Source of the DNA: Litchfieldia salsa
GTDB taxonomy: Bacteria > Bacillota > Bacilli > Bacillales > Bacillaceae_L
Assembly: GCF_900104555.1 (NCBI RefSeq)
Contig: NZ_FNJU01000001.1
Location: 800,152 to 864,151, forward strand
DNA length: 64,000 bases
Direction: 5' to 3'
Positions 53,820 through 64,000 of this stretch are shown piece after piece (position 1 is the first letter of the stretch; the number at the start of each line of letters is the position of its first letter). The notes beneath the pieces were generated by a model. It did not search any database. It was not told where the DNA came from and saw nothing but the letters and a program-made list of their open reading frames with translations. The position numbers were made by a program, and so were the translations under genes.

Positions 53820-56216
53820 GAATTTCAATGGACTAATCTTCCATATATCTTTCGCATATTCTGAAATTGTACGATCACTCGAAAAAGTACCTGAATGTGC
53901 AATATTTAAAATACTCTTTTCTAGCCATTCGTCCTGGTTCTGATAAGCAGTATTTACTCTTTCTTGAGCCTGAACGTAAGATCCAAAATCTCTCAAAACA
54001 AAGTATTGATCATTTTCCATTAACAACGAATCATAAATCGCGTCGAAATGATCAGCTGTATCTGGGAAATACCCACTTGTTAACTGCTCTAATACCTGGC
54101 GAATTCGCTTATCATGATGGAAATATTCGTGTGAATGATAACCACCATACTGATAAAAATGCAATACCTCCTCTGATGTCAATCCAAAGGTAAATATATT
54201 CTCCTTACCTACTTCATCTAAAATTTCGATGTTGGCACCATCCAATGTTCCAAGTGTTAATGCACCATTCATCATGAATTTCATATTTCCTGTACCAGAT
54301 GCTTCTTTACTAGCCGTAGATATTTGTTCACTCACATCTGCAGCAGGAAAAATGTCTTCTGCTAATGAAACACGGTAATTTTCAAGGAAGATAACCTTTA
54401 ATCGATCATTGGTTTGTTTATCATTATTTACTTTATCAGCTAACGAATTAATCAGTTTAATAATCTTTTTTGCATAATGATAACCAGGAGAAGCTTTTGC
54501 TCCAAAAATAAAAGTACGCGGATGTATCGTATATGATGAATCTTCTTTTAATTTATTATAAAGATACATAATATGAAGCACATTTAGAAGCTGTCTCTTA
54601 TAAGCATGCAATCTCTTCACTTGCACATCAAATATCGATGATTCATCAATCGTAACACCGGTTTGTTCCTTTATCCGCTCTGCTAAAATTTGTTTGCGAA
54701 TCTTTTTCACTTCTGAGATCGCGTATTTGAAACTTGCATCTTTACTGAAGCTTTTAATGTTAATTAAATCTCTAGGTTTCGAAATCCAACTTTCACCGAT
54801 TGATTCATTTAATAAACTAGTTAATTGCGGATTTGCTTTAATTAACCAACGGCGATGGGTAATTCCATTGGTTTTATTATTAAATCTCTCAGGATAAATC
54901 TCATAAAAACTTTTCATTTCACGATGCTTTAGTATTTCTGAATGTATATGTGCAACCCCATTTGTACTATGTGTACCAACGATTGCAAGATGTGCCATTT
55001 TAACAACATTATGTGCAATAATAGCCATGTCTTCGATTCTCTTCCAATCACCAGGGAACTGCTTCCACAGCTCCTGACAAAAACGTTCGTTAATCTCATT
55101 CACAATCATAAATATACGTGGTAATAGCGGCTGAAAAATATGTACTGGCCACTTTTCTAATGCTTCTGATAAGGTTGTATGGTTTGTATAAGAAATAGTT
55201 CCTCTTGTTATCTCCCACGCTTGTTCCCAACTCATTCCTTCTTCATCCAGAAGAATTCGCATAAGCTCTGGAATGGCTAACACAGGATGAGTATCATTAA
55301 CATGTATGGCTATATGCTCATGAAGATCATGTAATCTCCCATGCTTCGCTCGGAAGTTTCTCACAATACTTTGAAGACTTGCAGAAACAAGAAAGTATTG
55401 TTGTTTTAATCGTAAGATTTTGCCCTCATCATGTGTATCGTCGGGATATAAAAATTCAGATACAGCCTCTGTTTCTCTTTTATATACGAGTACATCCTTG
55501 CCTGTCGGGTATCTTGAGGGCTCTGCATTCCATAGTCTCAAAGTGTTTACAGTAGTCGTTTCGAATCCTACAACTGGAATATCATACGGAACAGCCATAA
55601 TCTTCTCTGCTTCTACATGCTTAAAGGAAAATTCTCCATTTTTTTCAACGGTCTCTATTTCCCCCCAGAAACCAACCTCAATTGCTTGATCAGATTTCCG
55701 AACCTCCCATACATTTCCATGTCTTAACCATTGTTCAGGAAGTTCAACTTGATATCCATCTACAATTTTTTGATCGAATAAACCATGCTTATATCGGATC
55801 CCACAACCATGCCCTGGCAGATTTAATGATGCTAGAGAATCTAGAAAACATGCTGCTAATCTACCAAGCCCACCATTTCCTAAACCAGCATCAGCTTCAC
55901 TTTCTTCTATATCATCTAATTGTATGCCTAACTCATTTAGACCTTCTTCTACAGTATTAAGGATCCCTAGGTTTAACAAGTTGCTACCTAACAAGCGTCC
56001 AAGGAGAAATTCAATTGATAGATAATATACTTGTTTATGGTTACTTGAACGCTGAGTTTCATTTGTACTAATCCAATTTGAACTTATATATTCTCTAACC
56101 ATATTTCCAAGTGTATTATATTGATCTCTTGGTGTAGATTCTAGAAATGTTTTACCATACATCATTTCTAGTTTATTTAAAAATTCTCGCTTGAACGTTT
56201 CTTTGTTAGTAAACAT
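53817..56216 (-). CDS. glgP: Glycogen phosphorylase
   Basis: GT35 enzyme that releases glucose-1-phosphate from glycogen. The PLP-binding Lys lies in [23 protein letters not shown] near residue 645 ([12 protein letters not shown]). [20 protein letters not shown] is near residue 110, and NGITHRRWL near residue 450. The frame opens at GTG 56225, but AGGAGTG is better spaced from ATG 56216, giving 799 residues, close to B. subtilis GlgP (798). It overlaps glgA by 11 bases. Last gene of glgBCDAP. Confidence 0.96.
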   Translation of the reverse strand: MFTNKETFKREFLNKLEMMYGKTFLESTPRDQYNTLGNMVREYISSNWISTNETQRSSNHKQVYYLSIEFLLGRLLGSNLLNLGILNTVEEGLNELGIQLDDIEESEADAGLGNGGLGRLAACFLDSLASLNLPGHGCGIRYKHGLFDQKIVDGYQVELPEQWLRHGNVWEVRKSDQAIEVGFWGEIETVEKNGEFSFKHVEAEKIMAVPYDIPVVGFETTTVNTLRLWNAEPSRYPTGKDVLVYKRETEAVSEFLYPDDTHDEGKILRLKQQYFLVSASLQSIVRNFRAKHGRLHDLHEHIAIHVNDTHPVLAIPELMRILLDEEGMSWEQAWEITRGTISYTNHTTLSEALEKWPVHIFQPLLPRIFMIVNEINERFCQELWKQFPGDWKRIEDMAIIAHNVVKMAHLAIVGTHSTNGVAHIHSEILKHREMKSFYEIYPERFNNKTNGITHRRWLIKANPQLTSLLNESIGESWISKPRDLINIKSFSKDASFKYAISEVKKIRKQILAERIKEQTGVTIDESSIFDVQVKRLHAYKRQLLNVLHIMYLYNKLKEDSSYTIHPRTFIFGAKASPGYHYAKKIIKLINSLADKVNNDKQTNDRLKVIFLENYRVSLAEDIFPAADVSEQISTASKEASGTGNMKFMMNGALTLGTLDGANIEILDEVGKENIFTFGLTSEEVLHFYQYGGYHSHEYFHHDKRIRQVLEQLTSGYFPDTADHFDAIYDSLLMENDQYFVLRDFGSYVQAQERVNTAYQNQDEWLEKSILNIAHSGTFSSDRTISEYAKDIWKISPLKF

Positions 56217-57660
56217 TGCTTCCACTCCTAGCAGCTAATCCAGCATAAAGCTGGTTATATTTGAAGGCTGACTGTGCCCAACTATAGTCACGCGTCATCG
56301 CTTCACTTACTATATGTTCCCAACACTCGTTCTTATGATAAAAATGAAGAGCTCTTTTAATCGTATGCAACATATCATGGGCATTGTAATGAGTGAAACT
56401 AAAGCCATTCCCTTCATTTGTATGCTCATTATATGATTGAACTGTATCGTTAAGGCCACCGGTTTCTCTTACTATAGGAATCGTTCCATAGCGCATTGCA
56501 ATTAACTGCCCTAATCCACATGGTTCAAATTTTGAGGGCATTAGAAACAAATCTGAACCAGCATAAATCTTCCTAGCCAAGCTTTCACTAAAGCCGATGT
56601 ATGATCTTACTTTATCAGGGTATTTGAATTGTAAATGATTGAAGAAGTCTTCGTATTCCTGATCACCCGTACCAAGAACCACTAACTGGATTTCTTCTTG
56701 AAACAATAGTTCTTCAAAAACATGCCTTACTAAATCAAAGCCCTTTTGTGAGGTAAGCCTCGACACAACGGAAATTAGTGGTATTTCTTCTTCTATTGGC
56801 AAATCAAAATAAGTTTGGAGTGCTGCCTTATTTTCCGCTTTTCCCTCTAAATGGTCTGCATCATAATTAAATTCTATTGAGGCATCAGTAGCCGGATTGT
56901 ATTCCTCTTCATCGATTCCATTTAATATACCAATCAGGGAACTACTTCGCTCTCGTAATAAGCCATCGAGCTTTTCTCCATAGTACTCAGTTTGGATCTC
57001 ATTGCGATATGTAGGACTTACAGTCGTAATGACATTTGAAGTTACTAATGCAGCCTTCATAAAATTTACATTCCCATAAAACTCAAGTTGATCAATGTTA
57101 ACATAAGAATCCTCTATATTGAGCAAATCATGTGTAATGGATTGTGGAAATATTCCTTGAAACTGCAAATTATGAATGGTAAACACAGAGCGAATAGAAG
57201 CATATTTTTTTTCTTGTTTATATTCGTTATGTAATAGGAAATTAACCATACCTGTATGCCAGTCATGACAATGCAAAATATCTGGGCTTTGATCCAAATG
57301 TGGAATAGCCTCTAGCACCGCTTTACAAAAGAAAGAAAATCTCTCACCATCATCATAGTGCCCATATAAGGAGTCTCTTTTAAAATAATATTCGTTATCT
57401 ATAAAATAATAAGTAATTCCATTGTATATTAGTTTTTCTATCCCACAATATTGCTCTCTCCAACCAACATGAACGGTTATTTCAGCAACCTTTTCCATTT
57501 CATTTCTATACTTAGACGGGATTAGCCCATACTTTGGTAAGATTACCTGGACACTCGTTCCTAATCGAGTTAACTCCTTTGGCAATGCCCCTGCAACGTC
57601 TGCTAATCCTCCAGATTTAATGAAAGGTACACATTCTGATGCAACAAACAATACATTCAC
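56206..57660 (-). CDS. glgA: Glycogen synthase
   Basis: GT5 ADP-glucose-dependent glycogen synthase of 484 residues. The ADP-glucose site [16 protein letters not shown] is at residues 16-31; the C-terminal GT-B stretch [29 protein letters not shown] is near residues 376-404 (as [17 protein letters not shown]). The start is GTG 57660, overlapping the glgD stop (GTGA). Confidence 0.96.
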   Translation of the reverse strand: MNVLFVASECVPFIKSGGLADVAGALPKELTRLGTSVQVILPKYGLIPSKYRNEMEKVAEITVHVGWREQYCGIEKLIYNGITYYFIDNEYYFKRDSLYGHYDDGERFSFFCKAVLEAIPHLDQSPDILHCHDWHTGMVNFLLHNEYKQEKKYASIRSVFTIHNLQFQGIFPQSITHDLLNIEDSYVNIDQLEFYGNVNFMKAALVTSNVITTVSPTYRNEIQTEYYGEKLDGLLRERSSSLIGILNGIDEEEYNPATDASIEFNYDADHLEGKAENKAALQTYFDLPIEEEIPLISVVSRLTSQKGFDLVRHVFEELLFQEEIQLVVLGTGDQEYEDFFNHLQFKYPDKVRSYIGFSESLARKIYAGSDLFLMPSKFEPCGLGQLIAMRYGTIPIVRETGGLNDTVQSYNEHTNEGNGFSFTHYNAHDMLHTIKRALHFYHKNECWEHIVSEAMTRDYSWAQSAFKYNQLYAGLAARSGSNVY

Positions 57661-58685
57661 GAATTCATCAACGCCCCTTGTATAGTTCCTTTTCTTAAAA
57701 CATGAGGAATAGTCTCTGTTCCCTTTATGGTAACACCATTTTCAATCTTTACATCTTTGTCTAAGATGACCGCGTCTAGTTCACAATTCTCTCCAATTTG
57801 AGATTTTTGCATAATCACACTATTTCTCACCACTGTCCCTTTTCCAATTTTAACTCCTCTAAACAAAATACAATTCTCTACATGCCCCTCAATCACACAA
57901 CCATTAGCAATCATTGAGTTTTTAACGACAGCTCCTTTGTTATATCTTGTTGGTGGTTCATCCTTTACTTTCGTGTATATTGGACGATCTTTTAGGAACA
58001 ATTGCTTCCAAATTTGAGGAGATATGATTTCAAGACTATATTTATAGTATTTTTCAATCGTGTTTATTAAAGCTGCATATCCTATATATTCATATTCACT
58101 AACTTTATATGTATTCCTACTATCACGGACCACATCTACAATACTACGATATCCTGTAGTTTCTTCATTTTGAACCAAATCGATTAATAATGAGGTCTCT
58201 ATAATGTACATCTCTAACGATTGACCATCATGTTTAATCTCCGTAATATCGCTATGTGTACTAATATGCCTTTGTAAAATACTCTCGAAGTCCATATTGC
58301 ATACAGTATGACAATTTGAGATAAGAGCGTATTGACTATCGCTTCTATAAAAATAGTCTATATTTTGCTTAAACTGTTTAAAGGAACCTAATTGATCACT
58401 GTCAGGCTCTTTTAACGGAGATGGAAAGAAGAATAAACCATCTCGTTTTCTATTTAAATCCCATTCTCTCCCAGATCCTAAATGGTCCATTAACGAACGG
58501 TTTTGAAAACCATGAAAAACTGCAACACTCTCAATACCTGAATTCACCATACTAGATAATACAAAATCTATTAAACGGTAACGCCCAGCAAATGGTATAG
58601 CAGACATTGAACGGTTTGTAATTAAATCTTCAATACCATTTTTATGGGTTGTTGCATCAATAACTCCCAAAAGTTTGTTTTGCAT
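57657..58685 (-). CDS. glgD: Glucose-1-phosphate adenylyltransferase, GlgD subunit
   Basis: Regulatory partner of GlgC in Bacillus-type heteromeric ADP-glucose pyrophosphorylase. The frame opens at ATG 58697, directly against GAGAGG, so I use ATG 58685 ([12 protein letters not shown]), about 9 bases from it; this gives 342 residues as in B. subtilis. [21 protein letters not shown] near residue 35 and [20 protein letters not shown] are GlgD-like. The GXGXR nucleotide loop of GlgC is not conserved ([10 protein letters not shown] instead), in line with a catalytically impaired subunit. Confidence 0.92.
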   Translation of the reverse strand: MQNKLLGVIDATTHKNGIEDLITNRSMSAIPFAGRYRLIDFVLSSMVNSGIESVAVFHGFQNRSLMDHLGSGREWDLNRKRDGLFFFPSPLKEPDSDQLGSFKQFKQNIDYFYRSDSQYALISNCHTVCNMDFESILQRHISTHSDITEIKHDGQSLEMYIIETSLLIDLVQNEETTGYRSIVDVVRDSRNTYKVSEYEYIGYAALINTIEKYYKYSLEIISPQIWKQLFLKDRPIYTKVKDEPPTRYNKGAVVKNSMIANGCVIEGHVENCILFRGVKIGKGTVVRNSVIMQKSQIGENCELDAVILDKDVKIENGVTIKGTETIPHVLRKGTIQGALMNS

Positions 58686-58792
58686 GCTTTCACTCATCCT
58701 CTCAATATTTATTATGGTTTTTGAAAGCTAGAAGACTCTAATTTGTTTTTTAATAACATAAGATTTCTAATCTGCTAGATTTATAAATATCT

Positions 58793-59932
58793 TTATACGA
58801 TTAACAAACTTTCTTCAGTTACTAGTTTTATTTCATCCGATTCTTTATCTGCCCTAATTTCTGTACCATCTGGAATAAACATTCCTTCTGGAATTATCGC
58901 ATTTTCAATAAACACGTTTTTACCTAAAATGGCATCAGGCATAATCACTGAATCCTTTACAATTGAAGATTCTCCAACATGAACCCCTTGAAAAATCACG
59001 GAATGATGTATGTGCCCTTCGATGACACACCCTTCATTAATTAAGGATTCATTAATGGTTGCAGTAGGTGAAATATACTGAGGTGGTTGATTCGGATTCA
59101 CAGAGTACACTCTCCACGAATAATCGAATAAATTTAACCCTGAACTTTCTTCCAATAAGTCCATATTTGCTTCCCATAAACTCTTAACAGTACCAACATC
59201 CTTCCAATAGCCCTTGAAAGGATATGCAATTAGCTTTTTCTTTTCCTCAAGTAATAAAGGGATAACGTCTTTACCGAAGTCATGACTTGAATCTGGATTT
59301 CGATCATCCATCTCCAAATATTCCTTCAAAATAGAATATTTAAATATATAAATCCCCATAGATGCTAAATTATTCTTAGGATATAGGGGCTTCTCTTCGA
59401 ATTTAGTAACTTCTAAATCTTTATTTGTATTCATGATTCCAAATCGGCTAGCTTCTTCCCATGGAACTTCAACTACGGAAATAGAAACATCCGCATCTTG
59501 CTCAATATGGTATTGTAACATCTCATCATAGTCCATCTTGTAAATATGATCTCCCGACAAAATCAGTACATACTCAGGATCATATTGTTTTAAAAAAGGC
59601 ATATTTTGAAAAATTGCACTTGCTGTACCGGTATACCACTTAACGCCTGAAGACTCAGTATAAGGTGGAAGTACAGTAACCCCTCCATGTCTGCGATCTA
59701 AATCCCACGCACTCCCTATCCCAATATAAGAATGAAGTAGTAATGGTTGATATTGAGTTAAAACACCAACTGTATCAATACCAGAGTTCGTACAATTACT
59801 AAGTGTGAAATCTATTATTCTATATTTACCACCAAATGGAACAGCTGGTTTTGCTAAACTTTTTGTTAAGGAGCTTAGTCTACTCCCCTTACCCCCTGCT
59901 AATAACATCGCTACACACTTTTTTCGTACCAT
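58793..59932 (-). CDS. glgC: Glucose-1-phosphate adenylyltransferase, GlgC subunit
   Basis: Catalytic subunit making ADP-glucose, 379 residues. [27 protein letters not shown] near residue 9 ([19 protein letters not shown]) carries the catalytic loop; [12 protein letters not shown] is near residue 100, [11 protein letters not shown] near residue 120, and EEKPLYPKN near residue 170. The C-terminal third is a left-handed beta-helix. ATG with GGGGAG upstream. It overlaps the end of glgB by 44 bases. Confidence 0.96.
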   Translation of the reverse strand: MVRKKCVAMLLAGGKGSRLSSLTKSLAKPAVPFGGKYRIIDFTLSNCTNSGIDTVGVLTQYQPLLLHSYIGIGSAWDLDRRHGGVTVLPPYTESSGVKWYTGTASAIFQNMPFLKQYDPEYVLILSGDHIYKMDYDEMLQYHIEQDADVSISVVEVPWEEASRFGIMNTNKDLEVTKFEEKPLYPKNNLASMGIYIFKYSILKEYLEMDDRNPDSSHDFGKDVIPLLLEEKKKLIAYPFKGYWKDVGTVKSLWEANMDLLEESSGLNLFDYSWRVYSVNPNQPPQYISPTATINESLINEGCVIEGHIHHSVIFQGVHVGESSIVKDSVIMPDAILGKNVFIENAIIPEGMFIPDGTEIRADKESDEIKLVTEESLLIV

Positions 59933-61817
59933 TCTTCTTAATCTCCCCTCTTTTTTTGACTGGTCTTAAAATAGACATTCCAAATGATGGAATGGTCATT
60001 GTTACGTGATAAGGTCTACCATGAAATGAATCATTTACTACCTTAATCGGTTTTTTATTAATTTGACCGGACCCACCATATTTAACATCATCACTATTTA
60101 TCACTTCTTTATAGATCGTTTCAGTCGGGACTCCTACTTTAAAGTCGTTGTATGTTGTTTGTGAAAAATTACAAACTATGACTAAAAAATCTTGCTCATT
60201 TTTTCCCTTTCTTATAAATGAGAAGATATTTTGCTCATTATTATCAGCATCAATCCATTCAAAACCTGAATAATGGTGATCATTTTCATAAAGAGCTTTA
60301 TATTTTTGATATACCTTCATTAAATCTTTATAATATGTACGAATGCCTCTGTGCATGTCATACTCTTCTAGCATCCAGTCTAACTCTTCCAGGTCTTTCC
60401 ACTCATCAAATTGACCAAATTCTCCTCCCATAAAAAGCAGCTTTTTACCGGGATGTGAAATAAAATATCCATAAAAAAGCCGTAATTGTGCAAACTTGCT
60501 CCAATAATCACCGGGCATTTTATTTAACAAGGATTTTTTTCCATGGACGACTTCATCATGTGAAAGAGGTAAAACGAATCGCTCTGAAAAGGCGTATAGA
60601 AGTGAAAAAGTGACTTTGTTATGCATATTCACTCTTTCATAAGGCGTGGCTTCCATATAACTCAACATATCATTCATCCAACCCATATTCCATTTATAAT
60701 GGAATCCGAGACCCCCATCCTTAACTGGAGTAGTAACCTTCGGCCAATCAGTGGAATCCTCTGCAATCATTAAAACTGTGGGATCAAAAGTTGAAATAGC
60801 ATTATTCAACTTTTGCAGAAAATTAGCAGCATGTTCATTTTTGTGAAGTTGATCTCCTTGGTTTGGCCAATAAAGCATATTAGCCACAGCATCTACTCTA
60901 AACCCATCAATATGGTAATTTTCAACCCAAAATATGGCGTTTGAGATAAGAAAGCTCTGTACTTCTGTTTTACCCAAATCAAAGTTTGCAGTTCCCCAAA
61001 CTCTATTTTCTCTATCAGCTTCCTTTTGATAGTCGTAAGTAGGACCACCATCAAACATATATAATCCATGCGAATCTTTGCAAAAGTGACCAGGAACCCA
61101 GTCAAGGATGACACCAATATCACTCTGATGACATTGATCTATAAAATACATTAAGTCCTCAGGAGCTCCAAAACGACTTGTAGCTGAAAAATAACCTGTA
61201 CCTTGATAACCCCAGGATTTGTCGAGCGGATGTTCAACTATAGGTAATATTTCTATATGTGTAAATCCATGCTCCTTAACATAAGGAACAATCTGACCTA
61301 CCAATTCTTTATAACTTAGTAATGTTCCATCATCTTTTAACTTCCATGAACCTAGATGACATTCATAAATCATAAAAGGCTGGTTTTCGATCGATTTAGA
61401 TTTCTTCTGTTTTAACCATTTATCATCTTTCCAATGATATTTGTTAATATCATGTACAATCGAAGCAGTATTAGGTCTTAGTTCTGAATAAAATGCATAT
61501 GGATCTGACTTTAAAATTACACTTCCACTTGTTGATATGATCTCATACTTATAAATATCTCCCTCATTAATATCAGTGAAAAAACCAGTCCATATCCCCT
61601 CATTGTTTACCTTTTCCAAGGAATAACCATTACCTATCCAATTATTAAAATTACCAACAAGCCTAACCTCCCGAGCGTTTGGTGCCCATACGCAGAAACG
61701 AGTACCCTTGATATTATCAATTACTTGGATGTGTGCTCCGAATAGGTTATAACTTTTTAATAAGTTTCCTTCATGAAATAAATGGATTTCGTATTCAGTT
61801 GGGGAAGTCACAGCCAC
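59889..61817 (-). CDS. glgB: 1,4-alpha-glucan branching enzyme
   Basis: GH13 branching enzyme that forms alpha-1,6 links. N-terminal CBM48 region ([20 protein letters not shown] near residue 40), nucleophile Asp in [12 protein letters not shown] near residue 310, acid Glu in [11 protein letters not shown] near residue 352, and [12 protein letters not shown] near residue 420. I choose GTG 61817 ([10 protein letters not shown]), which matches the family N-terminus and has AAGGATG about 8 bases upstream; ATG 61826 touches the site. This gives 642 residues. The C-terminus runs about 13 residues past the usual KRGEIKR end. First gene of the glg operon. Confidence 0.95.
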   Translation of the reverse strand: MAVTSPTEYEIHLFHEGNLLKSYNLFGAHIQVIDNIKGTRFCVWAPNAREVRLVGNFNNWIGNGYSLEKVNNEGIWTGFFTDINEGDIYKYEIISTSGSVILKSDPYAFYSELRPNTASIVHDINKYHWKDDKWLKQKKSKSIENQPFMIYECHLGSWKLKDDGTLLSYKELVGQIVPYVKEHGFTHIEILPIVEHPLDKSWGYQGTGYFSATSRFGAPEDLMYFIDQCHQSDIGVILDWVPGHFCKDSHGLYMFDGGPTYDYQKEADRENRVWGTANFDLGKTEVQSFLISNAIFWVENYHIDGFRVDAVANMLYWPNQGDQLHKNEHAANFLQKLNNAISTFDPTVLMIAEDSTDWPKVTTPVKDGGLGFHYKWNMGWMNDMLSYMEATPYERVNMHNKVTFSLLYAFSERFVLPLSHDEVVHGKKSLLNKMPGDYWSKFAQLRLFYGYFISHPGKKLLFMGGEFGQFDEWKDLEELDWMLEEYDMHRGIRTYYKDLMKVYQKYKALYENDHHYSGFEWIDADNNEQNIFSFIRKGKNEQDFLVIVCNFSQTTYNDFKVGVPTETIYKEVINSDDVKYGGSGQINKKPIKVVNDSFHGRPYHVTMTIPSFGMSILRPVKKRGEIKKNGTKKVCSDVISRG

Positions 61818-62284
61818 TATCTTCATCCTTTCTATTTTTAAAGTAACATTGTTCTTGCTCCTTATTTTACATAACAAAATATCATATGAGTTGATAAATA
61901 GTATGACACACTTCGACACATTCCCTATATTAGTGTAACGTTAATTATTTTGAAATAGTATCTAAAGAAATTGAATAGTGAGATTATGAATAAGAGAGGG
62001 GTAAATGAGGAAATAAGACAATTATATACAAAATTTTCAGATATTTGAAACCCAATATCACTTATTTTATAGTAAATAAAGCTGTTTGATGTTTTTAAGT
62101 AATTAATTGAAGTTTTTGTTGTAAAGTATTAAATGTCGAGAATTAATTGGCAATACTTTGTTCACAATTAATTCAGGAATAATAGTTGGAGACTATATAA
62201 TGAATTGATAGAGCTATTATTATTGAAATTTATTAAATATCTTGCGAGATTCCTATGCGGAATAATTGATCTAGTAAACAAATA
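61818..62284. other. Non-coding region between glgB and the tRNA operon terminator
   Basis: No gene is apparent in about 470 AT-rich bases. On the minus strand CATACTAT (61898-61905), about 80 bp upstream of glgB, resembles a sigma-E -10 element, which would fit sporulation control of glg as in B. subtilis, but I do not find a -35 at the right distance. The rest shows nothing I can name. Confidence 0.4.
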
Positions 62285-62312
62285 AAAGAGCTACGATTAA
62301 ATCGTAGCTCTT
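62285..62312 (-). terminator. tRNA operon terminator
   Basis: Stem AAGAGCTACGATT/AATCGTAGCTCTT followed on the minus strand by TTTATTTGTTT, directly after the last tRNA. Confidence 0.92.
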
Positions 62313-62314
62313 GA

Positions 62315-62386
62315 TGACCCGTACGGGATTCGAACCCGTGTTACCGCCGTGAAAGGGCGGTGTCTTAACCGCTTGACCAACGGGCC
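62315..62386 (-). tRNA. tRNA-Glu (UUC)
   Basis: Cloverleaf on the minus strand, GGCCCGTTGGTC...ACGGGTCA; anticodon TTC in CCTTTCACG. CCA is not encoded. Last gene of the trnB-type cluster. Confidence 0.96.
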
Positions 62387-62401
62387 GTATATTTAGTTAA
62401 C

Positions 62402-62492
62402 TGGCGGAGAAGGAGGGATTTGAACCCTCGCGCCGCTCACGCGACCTACACCCTTAGCAGGGGCGCCTCTTCAGCCACTTGAGTACTTCCCC
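62402..62492 (-). tRNA. tRNA-Ser (GCU)
   Basis: Long variable arm; anticodon GCT in CCTGCTAAG; CCA encoded. Confidence 0.96.
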
Positions 62493-62495
62493 GTA

Positions 62496-62570
62496 TGGCT
62501 CCACAGGTAGGACTCGAACCTACGACCGATCGGTTAACAGCCGATAGCTCTACCACTGAGCTACTGTGGA
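62496..62570 (-). tRNA. tRNA-Asn (GUU)
   Basis: Starts TCCACAGTAGCTC; anticodon GTT in CTGTTAACC; CCA encoded. Confidence 0.96.
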
Positions 62571-62577
62571 ATAAAAA

Positions 62578-62654
<77 letters not shown>

Positions 62655-62663
62655 ACTTTTATT

Positions 62664-62737
62664 TGGAGCGGGTGATGAGAATCGAACTCACGACATCAGC
62701 TTGGAAGGCTGAGGTTTTACCATTAAACTACACCCGC
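62664..62737 (-). tRNA. tRNA-Gly (UCC)
   Basis: Starts GCGGGTGTAGTTTAATGG; anticodon TCC in CTTCCAAG; CCA encoded. Confidence 0.96.
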
Positions 62738-62755
62738 AATTCATTTAAAAAGGAA

Positions 62756-62832
62756 TGGGGCGACTGATGGGAATCGAACCCACGAATGCCTGAACCACAA
62801 TCAGGTGCGTTAACCACTTCGCCACAACCGCC
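62756..62832 (-). tRNA. tRNA-His (GUG)
   Basis: Starts GGCGGTTGTGGCG, with the extra 5' G of tRNA-His encoded; anticodon GTG in GATTGTGGTTC; CCA encoded. Confidence 0.96.
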
Positions 62833-62863
62833 ATGAAATATGTTGAATGAATAATATGAAAGG

Positions 62864-62936
62864 TGGCTCGGGACGGAATCGAACCGCCGACACATGGAAT
62901 TTCAGTCCATTGCTCTACCGACTGAGCTACCGAGCC
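62864..62936 (-). tRNA. tRNA-Phe (GAA)
   Basis: Starts GGCTCGGTAGCTC; anticodon GAA in CTGAAATTC. The 3' end reads ACCT, so a full CCA is not encoded. Confidence 0.96.
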
Positions 62937-62947
62937 AAAATAATAAA

Positions 62948-63023
62948 TGGCGGTCCCGACCGGGATCGAACCGGCGATCTCCTGCGTGACAGGCAGGCAT
63001 GTTAACCGCTACACCACGGGACC
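62948..63023 (-). tRNA. tRNA-Asp (GUC)
   Basis: Starts GGTCCCGTGGTGTAG; anticodon GTC in CCTGTCACG; CCA encoded. Confidence 0.96.
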
Positions 63024-63025
63024 AT

Positions 63026-63102
<77 letters not shown>

Positions 63103-63125
63103 ATAATAATAACATATTAAATTAA

Positions 63126-63218
63126 TGGAGGAGGAAGAGGGATTCGAACCCCCGCGGGTTTTGACACCCCTGTCGGTTTTCAAGACCGATCCCTTCAGCC
63201 AAACTTGGGTATTCCTCC
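63126..63218 (-). tRNA. tRNA-Ser (UGA)
   Basis: Starts GGAGGAATACCC; long variable arm; anticodon TGA in CTTGAAAAC; CCA encoded. Confidence 0.96.
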
Positions 63219-63230
63219 GTTAAAAATTAC

Positions 63231-63307
63231 TGGTGGACCTTGTAGGACTCGAACCTACGACCGGACGGTTATGAGCCGTCTGCTCTAACCAACTGAGCTA
63301 AAGGTCC
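63231..63307 (-). tRNA. tRNA-Ile2 (CAU, lysidine-modified)
   Basis: Starts GGACCTTTAGCTC; anticodon CAT. Body sequence and its place in the trnB order (next to elongator Met) fit the tRNA-Ile2 modified by TilS to read AUA, rather than Met. Confidence 0.85.
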
Positions 63308-63321
63308 AATTGAATATAATA

Positions 63322-63398
63322 TGGTAGCGGCGGAGGGAGTCGAACCCACGACCTCACGGGTATGAACCGTACGCTCTAGCCAGCTGAGCTACACCGCC
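63322..63398 (-). tRNA. Elongator tRNA-Met (CAU)
   Basis: Starts GGCGGTGTAGCTC; anticodon CAT in GTTCATACC; CCA encoded. Confidence 0.9.
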
Positions 63399-63417
63399 AT
63401 AATATAATCGATAAAAA

Positions 63418-63493
63418 TGGTGGAGCCTAGCGGGATCGAACCGCTGACCTCCTGCGTGCAAGGCAGGCGCTCTCCCAGCTGAGCTAAGGCCCC
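63418..63493 (-). tRNA. tRNA-Ala (UGC)
   Basis: Starts GGGGCCTTAGCTC; anticodon TGC in CTTGCACG; CCA encoded. Confidence 0.96.
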
Positions 63494-63506
63494 GTGATTT
63501 TTGGAA

Positions 63507-63583
63507 TGGTCGGGAAGACAGGATTCGAACCTGCGACCCCTTGGTCCCAAACCAAGTGCTCTACCAAGCTGAGCTACTTCCCG
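63507..63583 (-). tRNA. tRNA-Pro (UGG)
   Basis: Starts CGGGAAGTAGCTC; anticodon TGG in TTTGGGAC; CCA encoded. Confidence 0.96.
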
Positions 63584-63588
63584 ATATA

Positions 63589-63665
<77 letters not shown>

Positions 63666-63724
63666 GCTATAATAAGTCAATTTGCTATTGCAAACGGAAA
63701 GATATTTTGCTTTGCAAAAATCTT

Positions 63725-63813
63725 TGGTGCCGAGGACCGGAATCGAACCGGTACGGTAGTCACCTACCGCAGGATTTTAAGTCCTGTGCGTCTGCCAGTT
63801 CCGCCACCCCGGC
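63725..63813 (-). tRNA. tRNA-Leu (UAA)
   Basis: Starts GCCGGGGTGGCGG; long variable arm; anticodon TAA in CTTAAAATC; CCA encoded. Confidence 0.96.
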
Positions 63814-63834
63814 ATATTAATTGCAGACTAAAAT

Positions 63835-63909
63835 TGGAGCGGAAGACGAGGTTCGAACTCGCGACCCCCACCTTGGCAAGGTGGTGTTCTACCACTGAAC
63901 TACTTCCGC
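63835..63909 (-). tRNA. tRNA-Gly (GCC)
   Basis: Starts GCGGAAGTAGTTCAG; anticodon GCC in CTTGCCAAG; CCA encoded. Confidence 0.96.
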
Positions 63910-63912
63910 ATA

Positions 63913-63996
63913 TGGTGCGGGTGAAGGGACTCGAACCCCCACGTCAAAGACACTAGATCCTAAGTCTAGCGCGTCTGCCAATTCCGCCACACCCGC
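63913..63996 (-). tRNA. tRNA-Leu (UAG)
   Basis: Starts GCGGGTGTGGCGG; long variable arm; anticodon TAG in CTTAGGATC; CCA encoded. The operon continues beyond the window. Confidence 0.96.
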
Positions 63997-64000
63997 ATAT

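Overview
The window looks like a chromosomal segment of a low-GC, endospore-forming Bacillaceae member (Bacillus or a close relative). Evidence: strong AGGAGG-type ribosome binding sites, frequent TTG/GTG starts, T-box and SAM riboswitch control, spore-coat (CotS/CotSA-type) genes and a YteA-type sporulation protein. The gene order also closely follows a well-known stretch of the Bacillus subtilis map: leuS, yttB, ytqA-ytqB, ytpA-ytpB, ytoA, asnB, metK, pckA, ytmB-ytmA, ytlA-C-D, ytkD, dps, luxS, ytjA, ytiB, the men genes, yteA, the glg operon and the trnB tRNA operon. I saw no prophage, transposase, CRISPR array or integrase; this is mostly core genome with accessory insertions.

Layout. 1-1430: 5' part of leuS (minus strand) behind a leucine T-box leader that carries an inserted ~128-bp palindromic repeat. 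1565-3009: a two-gene membrane-protein operon I cannot name. 3079-8174: a sugar-nucleotide and spore-coat cluster (UDP-glucose dehydrogenase, UTP-glucose-1-P uridylyltransferase, CotS-like kinase-fold protein, CotSA-like glycosyltransferase with a long basic tail). 8244-12324: ilvD, an MFS transporter and three small genes. 12507-16615: mnmL-mnmM (tRNA wobble modification), ytpA-ytpB (phospholipase and sesquarterpene synthase), ytoA. 16779-19524: a PAP2 phosphatase coupled to a GT4 glycosyltransferase, and a membrane-anchored C39-like peptidase. 19576-25155: asnB, metK with its SAM-I riboswitch, pckA.

25160-30544: an intergenic repeat array, ytmB/ytmA, the ytlA-C-D ABC importer, the Nudix enzyme ytkD and small genes. 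30586-34926: threonine aldolase, dps, ytzI, an amidase, luxS, yidD. 34966-41211: an ion/zinc/bicarbonate region with a His-rich double YtkA-domain lipoprotein, an SbtA-type bicarbonate transporter convergent with a beta-carbonic anhydrase, a ZnuA-type zinc-binding lipoprotein with an expanded His/Asp/Glu repeat behind two Zur-like boxes, and KtrA/KtrB potassium uptake. 41276-43003: an aldo-keto reductase behind a cre-like site and two small genes, one behind a Fur-like box. 43039-51909: complete menaquinone genes menF-D-H-B-E-C, divergent from menA. 52069-53775: yteA and an AIM24-family gene. 53817-61817: the glgB-C-D-A-P glycogen operon. 62285-63996: 18 tRNA genes on the minus strand with their terminator.

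The most interesting parts are the repeats and regulatory DNA rather than the genes: the leuS-leader element, the ATGAAGGACA/TGTCCTTCAT array after pckA, the hairpin inside the men operon, and the 126-bp duplication in the zinc-binding gene. No clearly unprecedented system is visible. The best candidate for an unrecognised functional module is the 34966-38980 zinc/bicarbonate group, and that is inference from gene content and operator sequences.
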